Assembly (NCBI GenBank): GCA_021613335.1
Contig: JAJTWR010000278.1
Span: forward strand, 2,637,001 to 2,701,000
Length of the DNA stretch: 64,000 bases
Origin: Whitmania pigra
Taxonomy: Eukaryota; Annelida; Clitellata; Hirudinida; Haemopidae
Direction of reading: 5' to 3'
Below are positions 1 to 11,460 of the stretch, in pieces. The position numbers were made by a program, and so were the translations under genes. The notes under the pieces were generated by a model, which saw only the letters and a program-made list of their open reading frames with translations, had not been told where the DNA came from and searched no databases. The stretch's first letter is position 1, and each line of letters begins with the position of its first letter.

Positions 1-2
1 AC

Positions 3-455
3 TTGTATGCAGTAAGTGGTCGATGGACCGTCGTGAGACTGTTGCAGAATCGCCTCAATTCCAAGGACAACCACTCCACCATGGTGGTTTATGTGAACAG
101 AAAAAAGATCAGGGACCAAGATCTCGTTCTCTTCTCCTTCCTTTCAACTTCGAACAAGTTTAAAAATTCAGAGATTTGCAAATCCAGTGCGAGGAACGAG
201 TCGACCGGAACCGACAGACTCGTCGACTTCCGCAAAGTGGAAAGTCTCCTCAGACTTGAAGAAAACAAACACGAAAATGGAACCAGCACCTGGAGTCTCG
301 TGTCTTCAGTGAAGATGATGGAATACGAGGGTATCCTGGCAGGCAAGATCGACTGCTATGTACGCCTCGGCCGTCCTAGCACAGACGCCGAGGTCGACTC
401 TTCTCGTGACTTCTTCGTGTCTTTCTCAGTGCCTTTCAAAGTACTACTAATCTGA
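3..455 (+). CDS. 3'-terminal exon of an unrecognised gene (partial)
   Basis: An open frame of about 150 codons runs from the window edge to a TGA stop at 453-455. An acceptor-like AG at 10-11 means the true exon may begin at 12 rather than at the edge. I do not recognise the family. The protein is mixed polar, without an obvious membrane segment, and has a Ser/Thr- and charge-rich middle part and a short hydrophobic C-terminus. The base composition is clearly richer in GC than the flanking DNA, and an AATAAA lies about 590 bases downstream, which fits a last exon plus 3' UTR. The gene is convergent with the MAGUK gene at 1451-8047. An antisense frame at 89-346 is probably a shadow. Confidence 0.5.
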   Translation: MYAVSGRWTVVRLLQNRLNSKDNHSTMVVYVNRKKIRDQDLVLFSFLSTSNKFKNSEICKSSARNESTGTDRLVDFRKVESLLRLEENKHENGTSTWSLVSSVKMMEYEGILAGKIDCYVRLGRPSTDAEVDSSRDFFVSFSVPFKVLLI

Positions 456-1040
456 TTCCTTGTCTTCTTAGCTTCAAAGGATCTATTTATTCGGCATACA
501 TTTTTACGTCACTCGGAGCGGGCAGTGCTGACGCAGAGGGTGCTTTTTTAAAAAAAGCCAGCGCTTTGAAATGAAATTAGTGCCTTGGAAATATTAGTTT
601 GCTCGCAAGGGTTCGTCCGCTGCAAAATGGCCCTGCTTTCTTGTGTATTATTATCTTTGAAGCTCCTATTTAATCGAACCAATTATTTTCAACTTTTCCC
701 CTTTTACAATCTGGATGACTTTTCTTCTCAGAAGTGATGATTACTTAGAAGTCGACTATGTTTCTTAACAAAGGTGGGTGGAGCCTGCTGTAGTCTCTAT
801 ATAGATGGATATATATATTTGTCGTCATCACCATTATCATCTGAATTAGGCATATAATTGTTTGTAGAGCTTTTTAAAGTTTTTAAATTCAACAGCAAAG
901 TCGATGGGATTTATTTGCAACTTATTAAAAAATGTTCTCAAGTTTGTGCATTCTCATCTGCTTCGGATCTGCTCTTTCGGATTTCTAGAAATGCTGCTGC
1001 TGCACTGTCTCGACAAATATCTCACTAGAACTTCTATGAA

Positions 1041-1046
1041 AATAAA
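1041..1046 (+). terminator. Candidate poly(A) signal of the upstream unknown gene
   Basis: This is an AATAAA hexamer in an AT-rich, non-coding stretch (456-1450) with no other visible feature. It lies in the right orientation to end the 3' UTR of the partial gene at 3-455. Confidence 0.35.
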
Positions 1047-1118
1047 GTTTCTATAGTCTTACACAGTCGTTCAAATCTTTAGACCCATCGTGCCAAACAA
1101 ATGTGTTCCTAAGGGGTT

Positions 1119-1124
1119 TTTATT
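1119..1124 (-). terminator. Candidate poly(A) signal of the MPP-type gene
   Basis: TTTATT on the plus strand reads AATAAA on the minus strand, about 330 bases after the MPP stop codon. It would leave the two convergent 3' UTRs almost abutting. Confidence 0.35.
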
Positions 1125-1450
1125 TCAATTAAAGTGTAGGTACAGCTAGGTATTGTTTTGTGATACAATTGAAGGACCAGAGACAGCTTGTTACCTTCAC
1201 AGGCTGTGAGCCCTTAACCTGCAGGCTAAGAGAATTTGAAAATATAGTGGCTGAACTGCAAAGAGCAATGATTATTTTGAAATGTGTTGACTATGACAAA
1301 TTATGATCAATTTCACTTGAAGAACCAATGGGTTGGGTTTTTTAATCTTTTTGACTAGTAAAAAATCTTATAGTCATGGCGCATATTAGGAATTTCTCAA
1401 AATCATCCAAACAAAGAAGCTTTAATGTGCTCAAGATGGACCAGTCATTT

Positions 1451-4400
1451 TCAGTAGACCCATGATATCGGGACCCACTGTGGTTCTGTGCTGAGCATTT
1501 CAATAGCTCTCCTGAGTTTGTTGTAGGCTTCATCGAAGTTGTCATTGAGTATAGTCAGGTCGAAATAGTGTTTATATTGTCTCTCGATCTTGGTACTCTC
1601 CTCGTAAGTAGCTCTGAAGTCTCCTTCCTGAAATATCAAGTGCACTTGAATTGTTAACAACCTTGCCAATGCCCAAAGGTTAGTGGGATAGCGTGCTCAA
1701 ACGTGATGGCAAATGGTAGTGCGGTGATAAGTCGGGGAGCTGACTCACCGTTTTGAATTTTTCTGTTTTCCTCTGCATTCTGGCCCACTCGTACATATTA
1801 CGTTGTATTTCCACTTCAGGTGAGGCAATGAAAACCACATAGGGCATGAATTCTGCAGTTTTTACTGTTTTAATTGCCTGCAAATGCAAGTAAAAGGCGA
1901 ATAATGTATGAGTAAAAGCGAATTGCACCGTTAGTCAACATGATATGTATTAACAATATTGTAAAAAAAAACCTTGCTCCAGAAATATTTAAAATTCTGT
2001 TTTTAGAAGTTGATATCTATAGGTATGATTATTCATTTTGTGTTTAGACGGTGAAATCTAACTTGAGGACTAATGTCGAGTATGCACATCATCCCAGCCC
2101 TCATGCACTGCCTGACAGTTTCTAGTTTGATGCCGTAGTAATAGCCATCAAACTCTCCGTATTCTAGAAATTTGTTGTTTGTTATATCTTGTATCATCTC
2201 GTCCGTTGTGACATGCCAGTAAATCTCTCCGTTGTCTTCCCCTGGATCAAGAGGACTGTTGGTGTCTTTCAGGGATGAAAATTATGATATTCAGCATTTG
2301 AAAATATAATGAGAAAAATATATTACTAAATCTTAAATAATTTGGAGGAAATAATGATAATAAATTGCAAACAAAAGAATACTTTTAGAAGACAAACATA
2401 CGTGGGAGCACGGATCCGAATCTTTCCGGATCAGCTTTAATTAACCTCTGCTTGAAAGTCCTTCGCCCGACACCCTGAGCGCCCACAAGCACCAAAGTCT
2501 TTCTCTGGAATGGTGGCATCCGAGCTACCTCTTCATAAATGGCCAATTCCCTTCTGTCGAATTCTGTGTGGACGAAATTAGTTAATCATAAAATAAAGTT
2601 TAAAGTATAAAGGGACAACCCTGATATTAATGTCAATAAGTTAATTTTATTCCGTAGTTACTACAATTCATAAGATCAAACCTGTGCTTTGTTTGGACTG
2701 GTACATCGCCTTTTTCTTCTTTTTGGTCATTATGCCACAAAGCACTGATGAATGAAAATATTATGATTATTAAATAATTGTTCATTTGATCACAACACAA
2801 ATACTGCCATACAAATAAACACAATAACAGCACGACTTGACATAGGTTTCAATAATGATACTCACGTGAATTGTGTGTATAATCGTATTCCGGTCTCACG
2901 AACGCCTTTCTCTTTTCCTCCAACTGGAAGGATGGAATCAATCCGGATGATGACTCATCACCAACCTTACTGGCCTAGAAGTGATTGAAAATATTTGCAA
3001 TCGGGAACAAAAACAGGTGTTCAAAACACTAGGGGTGATTGCGGTAGATGTAAATTATGTAATAGGAATAACCTTATTTAAACAGAATTATTTATAGTTT
3101 AACTTATAATGATTAGATTGCAGTTTGCAATTTTGATAAATAATAGCCTTTTGGTTTAAGTGATGAGTTGAATATTAAGTATTAATTATTTATTTGATTT
3201 TATTACAATTCTACTAACCTGCCACCAACTATTGTCATCCTTGTTGACAACTCTGAGTATGTCCCCTGCTTTAAAAGGCAGACCCGCATCCCTGCACGGT
3301 ATGAGGTTGTCCCTCTTCGGGTCGTAATCAAAATGGGCCTTCAAGAAAACCTGCAATGGATGATGAAAACCTTCTTATTACTTAACCAATATTAACCAGG
3401 CCAGTGATAGGTAGACTTCCAAGAGCTTGATTTATTGAATGATTTATATTATACTATTATATTAGTATTAATAGTATATCTACTCCTATGACATATTATG
3501 CTATTAAACACATCATATTATATTATATTATATTATATATATATAGATATATTCATGTCAAACTGCTACAGGACATCCTTCTGACATAACACCTGTCATA
3601 GATCGAGTTCTCACCTGTGACGATGAGGTGTAATCCTCATTGGTTGGAAGAATCTTCATGGTGATGTTGCCATTGGATTTTCTGAGGAGTTCGTTCATGT
3701 GCTCAGCTGATGTCACTTCCTGTCCGTTGATCTCCTTTATGATGTCGCCCACGTGCAGGAGACCTTTGAAAAGATGAACATTTAGGAAGGTGCTGGGCAT
3801 GAAGTTGTTGATAATGGTGGTTGATGATGATAGTGGTAGCGGTTGATGGTGATGATGATGGTGATTTTGATAGTGGTGATATTGATGGTGATTTGGTAGT
3901 GGTGATGATGAGGATGGTGATAATTGTAATTATAATGATAATAATAATTATTTATAAAAATGAATTTCTAGAGAGGCTCATAAAAATAAAATTCATTGCT
4001 CTAAGTTTGTTTGTATGGAGGTAGTGTTCATATGTTCACAGGAAATGAATAATTATAATTGAAAAATATTCTTGTGCTGATGAATATTAATGAGTAATTA
4101 ATTAATAAACCTTGTTTGTCGATCATGTTTCCTGCCAGAATCCTTGCAACAACAAGGCCATTCTCCTCACTTCTCACAGTGATTCCCTGATGTTGGTTAA
4201 AATGTTAATGAGTGTTGTAGACAAGGATTTCATGGCGATTAGTTAATATTAATTGCTTCATTAAAAACAAATAACAAGAAATGCTCCCTATGTTTTATGG
4301 TAATATTTAAAATAACAAAAAGAACTGAAGTTCTTAAGTAGAATAACATGAATGTAAATCAACAATTAACTAATTAATTAATTAATGCATTAATTAGAGG

Positions 4401-7400
4401 CGAGGGTGAACAATTAGGTGGGGGTCACACACTGGAACAGATGGGCAGATTTAGGGGGGCAGTTACTAACATTTTCACCAAAAGTGGTAAATTACTCAAA
4501 TAATATTTTGTTATTAATTTTTGTTTTATAATAGATTTACTTAATATTTTCTTATATTTTCCAAATGACGGGAAGGGCCATGGCGCCTCCGGCCTCTAAA
4601 TTCGCACCTGATTAGACGACCATAATTAAACACTCATCTGTGATTATTGGTAGTTAATTCATTGCAATTATTAATTGTAATTAATTTAACTGATTTAATG
4701 TAATTATTTATTAATTACATCTTTACAACTTCATTAAAATCCTCCTTCAAAAAGAAGCAAGTTCTAACCAATGATTCATCTGGATTTTTTCTGATTCCCA
4801 CCATTCTGATGGCATCCGTGGTTTGGATGGGAAAGATTTGTGGCTGGACAGCGGTGACTGGAAATATGTCTGGCAGAGCCTCGAAGTTCTTTGAGGCGAC
4901 ATCGTCATGGACTTCTACGACGGCCTGTAATTTTTTTTAGGCTATTGTTGGAGGCTTGATTACCATTATTGAAGTGTTAATGACTTTCATTTTAATTTCC
5001 TACGTTAATATAGATAATAAAATTCTCTAGATGGGAATAACATTCCCTTGGGATACACGCCTGAATCTGTGATTTATTTAGGGTTTGTTGGGTTCTTTGT
5101 TCAGAGTTTTGGAATAAAAAAATTCAAAATCAAAATATTTAAACAATTAATCATGTAGTTTTATTTTCACATCCATGTTAGTTACATTACATTACTTCAG
5201 AATTTTACTCTAACTTTAGTAATAGAAATTTGATTTTATCTGATAACCTCAAAATGATAAACGTAATCGTGCTAATGATTAAACAGGTTTTATTTATTCA
5301 ATTGATGTTAAGATCAAAATAATTGAAAGCTTCAGCAATGCTTTGAAATTCTACACATTTTTGTCAACAAGAATTGTTGCGACTGTGAGAGAGAATGCAT
5401 TGAGAAATATTTCTGAAACACTTCGTTCCACATAAGCAGCTCATTGTTACAGCATTTAGCTTTTATTAAATAACTCTTAAAGCTTACAGCTTACAGCTAA
5501 ATGCATAGTATAAATCTAGTAATGCATAGTATCATCATCATCATGATAATTTTCAAGCGGGTGAATTAATAATTATGAATGAATGATAATATCGGCAACA
5601 GAAATGGAGGAGTCCTCGAAAAACCTAAACTAACAATTATTTCCAAATGATAACATGATAATGGTGTTTAATAACAACTGCTAATAAACATATTAACAAT
5701 AACAACAATAATGATAATAATATTAATTAGATAGCTGAGAATGTTTATGATTAATAACACCTCTTATGTTTATCTGGCTCCTTGAATTGAAGGCAGCTTG
5801 AGAAGAAAGTGTTGACAACCTTTGAACTTTCCAATATTAATTAATCATAATTTGATTAAATTAACATAATTTAACATAATGCATGGTCAATTAAGTGATG
5901 AAAAACAATTCTGTGTAACTTTATTTGTGCAGAAGTGCCTTTGTAATTACACAATTAAGTGCTGTTGTGCATTTGTCTTGAAAAAGCAATATTAGGCAGA
6001 TATTCTGCTGAGCTAAAAGAGCAATTTTATTTATATGAAGTGCATTTTGTGAATAATATTTTTGGTTATTTATTGTCGCTTCATGTCCTGCGCCATTACA
6101 GGAGAGGGAAATTTGAAGCGAAAAGGTTACGAGGGGTGATCTCTTGTCTCAAAGTTCGAACAAGCTAATTGAATTTAATGTAAATCATTATATCATTTAA
6201 CAAATAGCTGAATTGACTTAAAATTAAATTCAACATAAATCAATCTCTATTTTACAATGTTGTTGCAATAATGTTACAATGTTATTTTAATAAATTGCAA
6301 GCAAAATTGAAGATTATTAGATCATTGATGAACAAACCAAGTCTTATATAATTAAAGCGTTTACGTTAACATTAATTTGCCATGTTAAACATTCTAGCCT
6401 TGAAGTGTCGATCTCTGAGAATGGCGTAAAGTTCTTTGGCGTGTTGGTTCTTCACGGCGAGTACTGCCAAGTCCTCCGTCAAACTTCTGAGAAGGTCGAT
6501 GTTGTCGCAACTTATTGGCTGCTCTTGCTCCTCTTCCAGAACTTCATGAGCCTTGATTGGTTTATAATTGATTAACTAATGAATATGTATCATTGAACTT
6601 ATTATTGAATTGAACAATTGAATTTAAATAAGGGGATCATTAAAAATTATTTCTTAAATTGTTGCAACATGATTTATTTATCCGGTTATTATTTATATTC
6701 ACATAATGATTTGTTTATTCTGTTTATTATTTATAAATACATATATATAGAAGCAGTGTGCAGTTTCAATGAAATGACCGAAAACTCAATCCGTTCAGAG
6801 TCAAATTAAAAAATGATTTCTTTAAACATCTTCATCAAATAAAATATTTTAAATTGAATTAATGTCAAAACCTGAACTAGTCCATAGACGACAGAACTGT
6901 TGAGGAGTTCCGACAAAAATGCCAAATCATCTTCGCTGGCACCAACTGCCGACTCAAACTTCGGAGAATCCAAGTTGTCACAAATGATTTCAAATGCATC
7001 TGAAAACAATCAACAAAAACAAATCTTTTCAGAGGATTGAAACCTGTGAAATCCATCTCATCATAAAAAGCACTCAAAATTTTTAAGATTTACTAATCTG
7101 ATGCTAAACATCATTTCTATGTATTCAATTCTTAGTTAATTGAGACATTTGTCATGTGTTTTTGTACTTTATCTTAAAACTCTTTTTGAATCGAATTAAA
7201 TTAAATATAATTTATGTCTGAATTATTCTCAAACTGACGATTTTTAATGAATCTCTAGAATTAATAATAACAAAAAACCTGCTCCAGATAGTTGTTTTTC
7301 TGAAGGCATTCTGAATAATTTAATTAAAATTCTTCGTTCAATTCAACGATTTGTTAGTGCGCAGTTTTTGGGCAGTTAAATTGTTGACGAGTCCAATAAC

Positions 7401-8047
7401 ATCCTTCAATAAGTTCCGAAGTACGAAGGCGCAACACCTGGGTTTGTTATTATTGAGAACATGTTTCAGGTAGAACAACTCGAAAGTGAATCTCTTTATG
7501 TTTTTAAAGTTTCTTTATGTATGGTTGTAATTATTGCGTAATAAATACAAAATTTTAATAATTTTTGTAATTTTTGTATTTTTTAAAGTGTGGCATCTAC
7601 CAAATAATTAGATAGAACCAAGTGAATCATTTAATAATCTGACGCGGGCAGTCGACAACCTATAAAATAAGTTGTTGCCATAGTTTATTTCTTTTTTAAT
7701 TATATGGCATTTCTATGAGTAGATTAGAGAGGGTTGTGTCAATTAATCATGGCTTGAGGTTAAAATCTGTTTAAGCAGTATTAGAAATGTAATCATTCTG
7801 CTTACAGAAATAACAAGCAAAAAATAATCATATATTTAAAATCAAAAAAATTAAATATAAATACTCAAAAAGTAGAATTTAAAAAAATTACATAATACAG
7901 TTAAAAAGCAAATAATTAATCTTTATATCAACTATTTGTATTTTGCTTTCTATATAACCATCTACGTTTTCATCCACAAAGTAAGCTTTATACAAAAATA
8001 TGCATTTTTTCACTCTTACATTTTACATCTTTTAGATTCGCAGCCAT
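1451..8047 (-). CDS. MPP6: MAGUK p55-family scaffold, MPP2/MPP6 type (L27-L27-PDZ-SH3-GUK)
   Basis: Predicted membrane-associated scaffold of about 554 residues. Coding exons, 5' to 3': 8047-8020, 6999-6872, 6551-6400, 4924-4769, 4186-4111, 3763-3615, 3350-3219, 2974-2866, 2744-2682, 2563-2402, 2265-2063, 1877-1749, 1627-1451. Domains: L27N about residues 10-52, L27C 53-105, PDZ 137-220 ([14 protein letters not shown]), SH3 231-300, a KKKKK hook, and GUK from about 335 to the end. The C-terminus [10 protein letters not shown] and the segment [19 protein letters not shown] are typical of vertebrate MPP2/MPP6. The tiny first exon (MAANLKDVK, good Kozak context, GTAAGA donor) is inferred from phase and is the least certain part. 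The L27C exon appears to lack one base near 6420, and its donor is GC. The gene is divergent from ERCC6L. An invertebrate pro-orthologue of MPP2/MPP6 (compare Drosophila varicose) is most likely. Confidence 0.9.
4925..6399 (-). other. Long MPP intron, no gene seen
   Basis: This AT-rich intron lies between the L27C exon and the exon leading into the PDZ domain. It contains short TAAT/ATTA-rich runs and a duplicated ATGCATAGTAT-like word near 5500-5530. The 69-codon frame at 5959-6168 has no recognisable content. Confidence 0.5.
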
Positions 8048-8805
8048 GTTTGTAGCCGACCTGATACGTGGTGTGACTACAATATATTCGTAAGAAATAC
8101 TAATCAAACAAATTTTACTGATCTTTGCTTTTATTAAAAAGAATGACGTCTTATCATAGAAATTCAGTAAGCGAAATGAAACCGAATGGACCAGCATTTA
8201 CGTGATATATCCGCAGATCCTCAAGAAATTATTGAGAAACTTGTTAAAAGTGGTCATCTTTATAGTCTTGTAATTATATCGCAGAGAGTACATTTATCAT
8301 TTTGCGGCACAATTTATAGTTTAGTTTCGAAATTTTTTTGAAGTACCTTACTAAACAAGAAAATGAAGTTTTTTCGACCCCGTCCTTGAGGATTAAAAAT
8401 ACATGATATACATATTCTGATACATATTTTCAGGAGAATTCAAATATATAACTGTCTTGGCTAGCGCACACACGGATCTACCATAATAAATTTTCAAAGT
8501 TTTCAAGCATTAATTAAAAATAGTTCCAGATTTTTTTAGTTGTTTTAATACTCGTCCTCGGCTCCCTAATCTTTTTTCTATTTTTGAAACAATCCGCACA
8601 CTTTTATCTCTACAGGTTGATTTTTAATCGCCTTGACAAAAAAGCCCTAAAGGGGCTAGAACGGGGGCAGTTATCATCTTCGTTGCGAATGATGGTGGCT
8701 GATAATGATTTCATTCAATCCAGATTAAATGCGGTTTAGTACCATATTGCTAGATTAAAGTTTGATAAAATCAGTTTAACTGATCAATGGTTATTTATTG
8801 ATTTA
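8048..8805. other. Intergenic stretch upstream of the MPP gene, nothing recognised
   Basis: AT-rich sequence between the proposed MPP start and the hAT remnant. It presumably contains the MPP promoter, but no motif could be singled out. Confidence 0.4.
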
Positions 8806-10125
8806 CAGGGATCTCCAAACTTTTCGGCCTGAGAGCCTCATTAATTACGAAACAGCAGTTTGGGGGCCGACGAAAGACACACTCGAGGTCCAAATAAAAA
8901 AGGATCAAAACTTAAACGTTGTTTTAATTATTTATTTAATAATTTATTAAGAGTTATTATTTAATAACACATTGCTGCACTACGCATTAGTGGGAATGGT
9001 GAAATTGTTTCCTGGATGCCAAAATAGCAGACATTATCTGGCTTTAGATTTGGTGACCCTGACATCAACAGTGACCTGATTATCATCGGTCAAGTTTGTT
9101 CTCAAACTGTCAATTGCTCTTGAAAATGTTTGTTCACACAAATATGTTGTTCCTAAGATTGAAAGGTATGATGCAAAAAGTTTTGTCATTAGGAAAGTCT
9201 TCCTTGGCCAAAAACTTGTAAAAATTCACCAGTCCTTCTTTGAACTTGTCCTTAAAAATTTTCTTGATGACAAACCATTTTCTTGCAACTCAATAATCTC
9301 CGGTCGCAGTTCATCTGGGCAACTAGCCACATTTGCTTGAAATGGATTTTGAAACAGTTTCAATTCATCTGCCTTTGAATCCAAGTCAGAAAACCGCTCC
9401 TGAAACTGCAGCTTGAAGTCTTTGATGATCTCGAATGCAAATGACATGGGAACCTAGCTGTTGCTTCAGCCGTGAAGACCTCGCACTACTGAAAGTGCGA
9501 CAAGATTTTTCTTCCCTTGTGGTTTTAGAATCAGAAAATTTAAATGACTAGTTTAATCTGCAGCGAAAGCCAATTTCCATACCCGCTCTTCATGGTAATG
9601 GCTGTGGCTTGCTTTCACAGACCTATTTCCTTTCTTAATTTAAATACTTTGCTCAGAACTTTTTCACTGTCATCTTACTGCTGTGTAATATGGTAAATCT
9701 TGCTATTCTGTGTCTGTGAACATGTCTCTGAAATGTCTACGGTTGAGCCCATGTGACCTTATTCAGTTCAACATCTTCACCACAGGATTCAGTACACTGC
9801 TAATGACCACATATTTGGCACACAAAGGTTGCTGGTAAATAATACACTGCAGGAACATTGGTTGTGGATTGTTTTTCTCATTATACATCTGCTTCACTTG
9901 TCCTTGGTTGCTTTTCTTTAAGCCACTCATATTCTTTCTTCCATCAGTCAGGGAGCTGAAGTTAGTCCAGTCCAAGTTATGATCAGCAAATGTTTTTTAT
10001 CAATTCATTTAATATATCCTCTCTTATAGCTGGCATTATGCGAGTAAATTTACGTAATTTTTTCCGTAAATAAAAAGGTCTCCGAGGGCCTGATGGAAAA
10101 GTCTCGAGGGCCGCATGCGAAATGA
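8806..10125 (-). mobile_element. Degenerate hAT DNA transposon with transposase fragments
   Basis: The left edge begins CAGGGATCTCCAAAC, a common hAT-type terminus, followed by GGCC-rich subterminal sequence. A matching GGTCTCCGAGGGCC / TCGAGGGCCGCATGCG tract lies near 10078-10120, but no clean right terminus or target duplication could be found. On the minus strand, broken frames read in transposase order. At 9975-9763 is a catalytic-region piece (DGRKNMSG, then CIIYQQPLCAKYV). At 9447-9226 is a middle piece. Around 9195-9060 is the C-terminal dimerisation motif (ILGTTYLCEQTFS). Stops and frameshifts separate the pieces, so the element is dead. The type resembles the transposase found in GTF2IRD2/SCAND3-like proteins. 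Confidence 0.8.
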
Positions 10126-10431
10126 ACAATTCTTATTCTTTTGTTATGAATGCAAATGAGTGAAAACTTGGTTTCTATTGGCTATAAGTCTACAATTTAT
10201 TGGTTAAAAATAAACATAACGTAATTATAAAAACACAAACGTCAAATTAAATATAATTGAACACACCAACAAACGTATTTCACGAAGCAAGACGTCATCT
10301 GGTCTCACGTGTTCATTAAATAAGATGGCGGCTAAATCACTGCCGTAATTGCTCCAAAAATCTAAATTCAGGAAGTTACTTATAATTTGAACGTATAAAT
10401 TAAAAAAATATTTATGTCTCAGGTACAATAC

Positions 10432-10790
10432 ACGGCCCACCGATGGGCCGCGCGGACGGGTAGGGGGCTAGCTGGTTTTGCCGATGGGTTCACGAGATGG
10501 TTCGATGGCCTTGCCATCTTATCAGCTCGTTTGCCCGCTGGCACAATCGGTGGGCCGGCATGTTGATTTTGCAAGCAGGCGAGTTTATTGGTCAGTCGGC
10601 TTTGCTGGCAGATCGATGAGTTTGCCTGTTTCCAAAATCAGCAGGTTGGGCGGGAGTCTTACTAGCTATTCTTGTAGGTTTGCTCGTCAGTATGTCGGCT
10701 TGATCGCATTGCTGGCGGGCCCGCTCCACCGAAGAGTCAGGTTCACGAGCTGGGTTTATGGTCGCTAAGGTTTGTCTGTCACTATGTCAT
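10432..10790. repeat. GC-richer island of degenerate short repeats
   Basis: Composition jumps from AT-rich to GC-rich for about 350 bases. Words such as GCTGGC, TCGGTGGGC, CGATGG and TTTGCC recur roughly every 30-40 bases without forming a clean tandem array. The 96-codon frame across it is probably fortuitous. It lies about 700 bases upstream of ERCC6L and could be a CpG-type promoter island or a decayed repeat. Confidence 0.4.
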
Positions 10791-11460
10791 TCTCAGGGTA
10801 TTCGTGCGATTGTGAACATTTAAACAATTCAAGTGCCTGAAATTTTAAAACATTTGTTTTAAAAAGCTGATAATATAAACTTATTTAAAAATTTTTAGAA
10901 TCTTTGTTTAGTAACATAGACTATTTGTTCATTCCACCCAGTAGAAACCGAGAAGGCGTGGCTAAACGTATTATTATCGTGTCATTTATTGTTAATTAAA
11001 TTTGGTGGGTTTTATGAATTATTTAAGTATGGTGGTATGTTTGTAAGCAGTTAGTACTATTTTTCGTCACACGAAAATATAGTAATAGGTAATGTATTAA
11101 GTTCTGTTCAGCTGATTTTCTTGCTTGTTTAATTTAGGCGGGTTTGCTAATGTTTGAATCGGCGACTGTATTGATGGAATTAGTGTCGAAGAGCCGATAA
11201 ATTCTACGGCATCGCACTAGTTTTGATATTTAAAAGCATTCATTTTTGACACTAGATTTAGCCTAGAGCTGGCCGTCTTTCGCAAGACATTTATAATTTG
11301 CTTTTTAATTTGGGTTCGGTGAGCGAGTTTGTGTTCGTTATTATTGCATGTTATTGGCTTATACCCGTAATTCATCTAATTTATAACTCGTCGAATCGGA
11401 CCAGATGAACTGACGTAATTGAATTTGTTTTTTTCTCATTTAAAGTTACCAAATTCTACG
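10791..11460. other. Upstream region of ERCC6L
   Basis: Plain AT-rich sequence without a recognisable gene. It should contain the ERCC6L promoter and 5' UTR. No TATA-like or other site could be assigned. Confidence 0.4.

Noticed and set aside
5959..6168. 69-codon frame in the long MPP intron
   Set aside because: AT-rich, no recognised motif, and on the strand opposite to the surrounding gene.
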